A stretch of 64,000 bases of DNA from assembly GCA_013396525.1 (NCBI GenBank), contig VWYX01000258.1, forward strand, positions 744,001 to 808,000, written 5' to 3'. The notes under the pieces were generated by a model. It was not told the origin of the DNA. It searched no databases and was given only the letters and a program-made list of their open reading frames with translations. This document shows, piece after piece, positions 61,201 through 64,000 of this stretch (its first letter is position 1; each line of letters starts with the position of its first letter). Origin of the DNA: Chaetorhynchus papuensis (taxonomy: Eukaryota > Chordata > Aves > Passeriformes > Rhipiduridae). Both the position numbers and the translations under genes were made by a program.

Positions 61201-64000
61201 TACTCTCTTTAGACTGGGTCCATCCTTTCAAATTTTAAAAAGCACTGGCTCTCTTTGCCCTTATGTAATCAACATAGCAAACCATAAGTCCAGGCAGTGT
61301 AAGGGAAGCCAATTTCATTTTAATATAAAACTGATTTCATTCACTCACACCCTCATATCCACATACTCACAAGCACCTGAATGTGCATGCCAAGGCAGTC
61401 TGCACAAAATTCAGGACTCCTTGTGACCACACAGAGAAAAAAGGACACCAGCTACTATGTTGTCAGCAAGAAGAGGCTCACTGTGGGAGGTAGGGCTCCT
61501 GGGGGGAGCTGTCAGAATTAAACCTGATAGGATTCTTTACTATATCCTGTAGGTTAAGTGTGAAAACTGCGTAAAACCAGGAGAAGGCATGATTATATAA
61601 TTGCAGAGCTGTGACGCTGCCAGCTGGGAGCAGAAACCATAACACCCCCTGTGGGCAGAATGCCAAACACCACGGGGCCCTTACATCCCGTTTTAACTTC
61701 CTTCAACCCTGGACTTTGCTGGCACCAATGGTCTACACGTGCTGGTTTCCTTGCAGCAACATTACTTAACCTAAAGGAATAATTAAATGCATTTTATTCA
61801 CCTCTAAGTGGCATTTCCTCTCTTCAGCTTACAGAGGTGGTATGTAGTTTTGGCTTTTTTCTTGGAACTCCTCAACAGGGCATTCTCCATGGAGATCCCT
61901 ATGTCATTTTGCCTCTCTTGTTCTTCCTACTGCTTTATCAACTGATCCATGGTGAAGTTTTCCTTCCACTCTCCAATATGGGCTTCTTAGACTGCTACCA
62001 TTGCTCCAGTGCACAAGCTCAGTCAGCTCTTCCCCTAAAGCTGCTTTGTCATGCAAGAAATCAGATAATAGCCACAACTCCAAAAGCAACAGCTAGTTCC
62101 AGGTAGCATGAGAGATCTCAGATGTTACTGCAGTAGGCAACAAGACACATGAACCAATCCCGACTACAGATACTAAACACAGGCCACACACTAAGGAATT
62201 TCCATGCTTACAGAGATGGCTTTCCCCTTTTGTCAAGTTTACAAATGGGGTTTAAGGCGTTTTTTTAAGTAGGTTTCTCAAAGTCAAGGAGCATTAGGAT
62301 CAGCTGTAGCCTTTGTTACAAAGCTACACATCCCTTGTCCCCTCTGCAAAAATAGCAATAATAAAGCAAACTTTTGTTCACTACTGCTCTACATCCATCT
62401 CCTGTCTTTTTGAGCAGCTCAAGCGGCTCTTTACAAAGGAAGGTGCAAATGTGCCACAAAATCCATGTAACTGGGAGGCAATGGTATCACAGCATGTCCA
62501 GGCTGTGGAGCAAAACAGCACCAGCTAGTGAGAGACCAAAGCACACACAATGTGGCAAACTTTGAAGAGATCAGGCAGAAGAGGTATGGGCAAAAGGTCT
62601 GGAAAAGGGATTACATAGGTGAAGAGCAGAAAATAAAAGTTGCATAAGATCTTAAAAAAAACCAGTAATGCTAAATACAAAACAGATATTAAAAAAGAGG
62701 CAGCAGTAAATGTTTCTTAGAGACTTAAAGATTTGTATTGCAGAGTGGATTGTGTGCATGCTTGCTGAGAATATAGATTTTTTTTTTTTTACTACAAAAC
62801 TATCAGTAAATTATGACAACTCCCCACAGAAAAAGGTTGACTGAGCCTCCAGTTAGCATAAGAGATAAGAGATCAAAATGGCAAGTGAGAAACCAGCACA
62901 CCCAGACACCACCAAAATCCTAAAATACTTCTAGATCTAGTACTTCTTATCACCCTTTTGAAAACAGATGCATAAACACATTACTGACATATTTATTATT
63001 ACAGAAATCTGGCAGCAAAATAAATTTTAAAAAAGCTTGTCAGAAGGAATCAGCAATGCATTCAGAAGCAGTGACCACTGGTGTGTCTGTACCGTGTCAC
63101 TGTGGAAAGTAGAATGTGCACACAGACTTTTCCAAGCCAGACACAAAGCTCCCACTGACTCGAGTTTATCCAAGAGTGGACTGGAAAGGTGCACAGAATA
63201 ACCTTTGGGAGACATCTGAGAGACACCCCTGCGACATGGGACACACCTGCCACTAACACAAATTTAGGAACTACTGTGGGCAGGACAGATCAGATTTCCA
63301 TACATCCACGGACTAAAACTAGTTAGCACAAAGCACAGCAGAACAATTACTTCTAAGCCCTTGATGTGACAAGCCTAAGTTAGATCAGAAGCAGAAGTTT
63401 CCTGGAAGAACACAAGGCCAGGTTTAAGCTGAGTGGGCTCTGTTCTAACAGCAATTTCCTACTAAGAGTTAACTGCTCTACGCAGAAAATCACAGCACTT
63501 CTGGATGGGCATTTCTGCCCCTCCTGTCCCACAGCTTCAATGTGCCTTGCAGCATGACCAGCTGTTGGATGAAAATGATGAACAGCAAGCAGCTTTCAAT
63601 GAGGTTGTTAGGAAAGGGAAAAACTTAGTCTCTTTCAAAACTGAAAGCTTGTTTTACCAGGCTCTACCCCAAGCGGTTCAAAACCTTCAGAAGTCCACTT
63701 AAAAAAAAGTTACTTCAAAATGGTGAATTTCAAAACAAGAGGATAAGTTTAGTATTTGAATTTTGCAACACAAAATAGCAATTTCAAAAGATAATTTTTA
63801 AAGCACAGAATGGAAAAGTAGTCCTCTTCACAAATACAAGGTACACTCACTCTTCTGAAGGAAGCTCATGCATTCAAAGAGCTGAGTTTTAAGTCAGTTA
63901 AGAATGACAGCTAGTAGGGAAAAAGAAAACACTTTAGATTTCTAAATGCTGTTTCTAGTTTCTTCTGCTTAGCACTACACTATGCCTACAGTAATATATA
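61201..64000. other. Right-edge intergenic DNA, no gene recognised
   Basis: No supported exon. A poly-T run lies at 62778-62790. A 65-codon plus frame at 63505-63702 has an acidic middle part but no recognisable domain and no good splice context. Confidence 0.45.

Noticed and set aside
1..64000. Searched for CRISPR arrays, operons, tRNA or rRNA genes and intact retroviral genes
   Set aside because: None seen. The window is ordinary vertebrate DNA with one reconstructable gene; no undescribed system is supported.

Overview
This is vertebrate nuclear DNA, most likely from a bird. CR1 retrotransposon fragments occur repeatedly, their tails are of the avian type, introns are short, and coding exons are small with standard GT/AG borders. 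No prokaryotic operon, phage, plasmid or CRISPR feature was seen.

The one gene I can rebuild completely lies on the minus strand. It is SLC34A2 (sodium-phosphate cotransporter NaPi-IIb), with 12 coding exons between 19910 and 8121. A candidate non-coding first exon with a TATA box sits near 25.63-25.70 kb. Joined in frame, the coding exons give 2019 nt, or 672 residues plus a stop. Every junction was checked for phase and splice dinucleotides. The protein keeps both QSSS transport motifs, a multiply glycosylated extracellular loop with four cysteines, a short cysteine cluster in the C-terminal tail and a C-terminal T-A-L. The 3'UTR probably runs to about 5.17 kb.

Layout: 1-~100 is the probable 3'UTR end of a plus-strand gene facing SLC34A2; mammalian gene order suggests SEL1L3, but no coding sequence of it is visible. 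~100-5.17 kb is intergenic. ~5.17-25.7 kb is SLC34A2. 25.7-64 kb is about 38 kb in which I found no convincing coding exon. It holds CR1 fragments at 31.4, 32.7, 46.5, 57.5, 59.0 and 61.0 kb, one CR1-tail pentanucleotide microsatellite, and several small GC-rich patches and short duplications. Long open frames there are not supported as genes.

I found no undescribed biological system. The items most worth a second look are a CpG-rich islet inside an SLC34A2 intron, a perfect CRE with an HNF1-like site in intron 1, the reduced cysteine tail and dense sequons of the transporter, the tail-to-tail gene ends, and the two-phase microsatellite at the CR1 tail.
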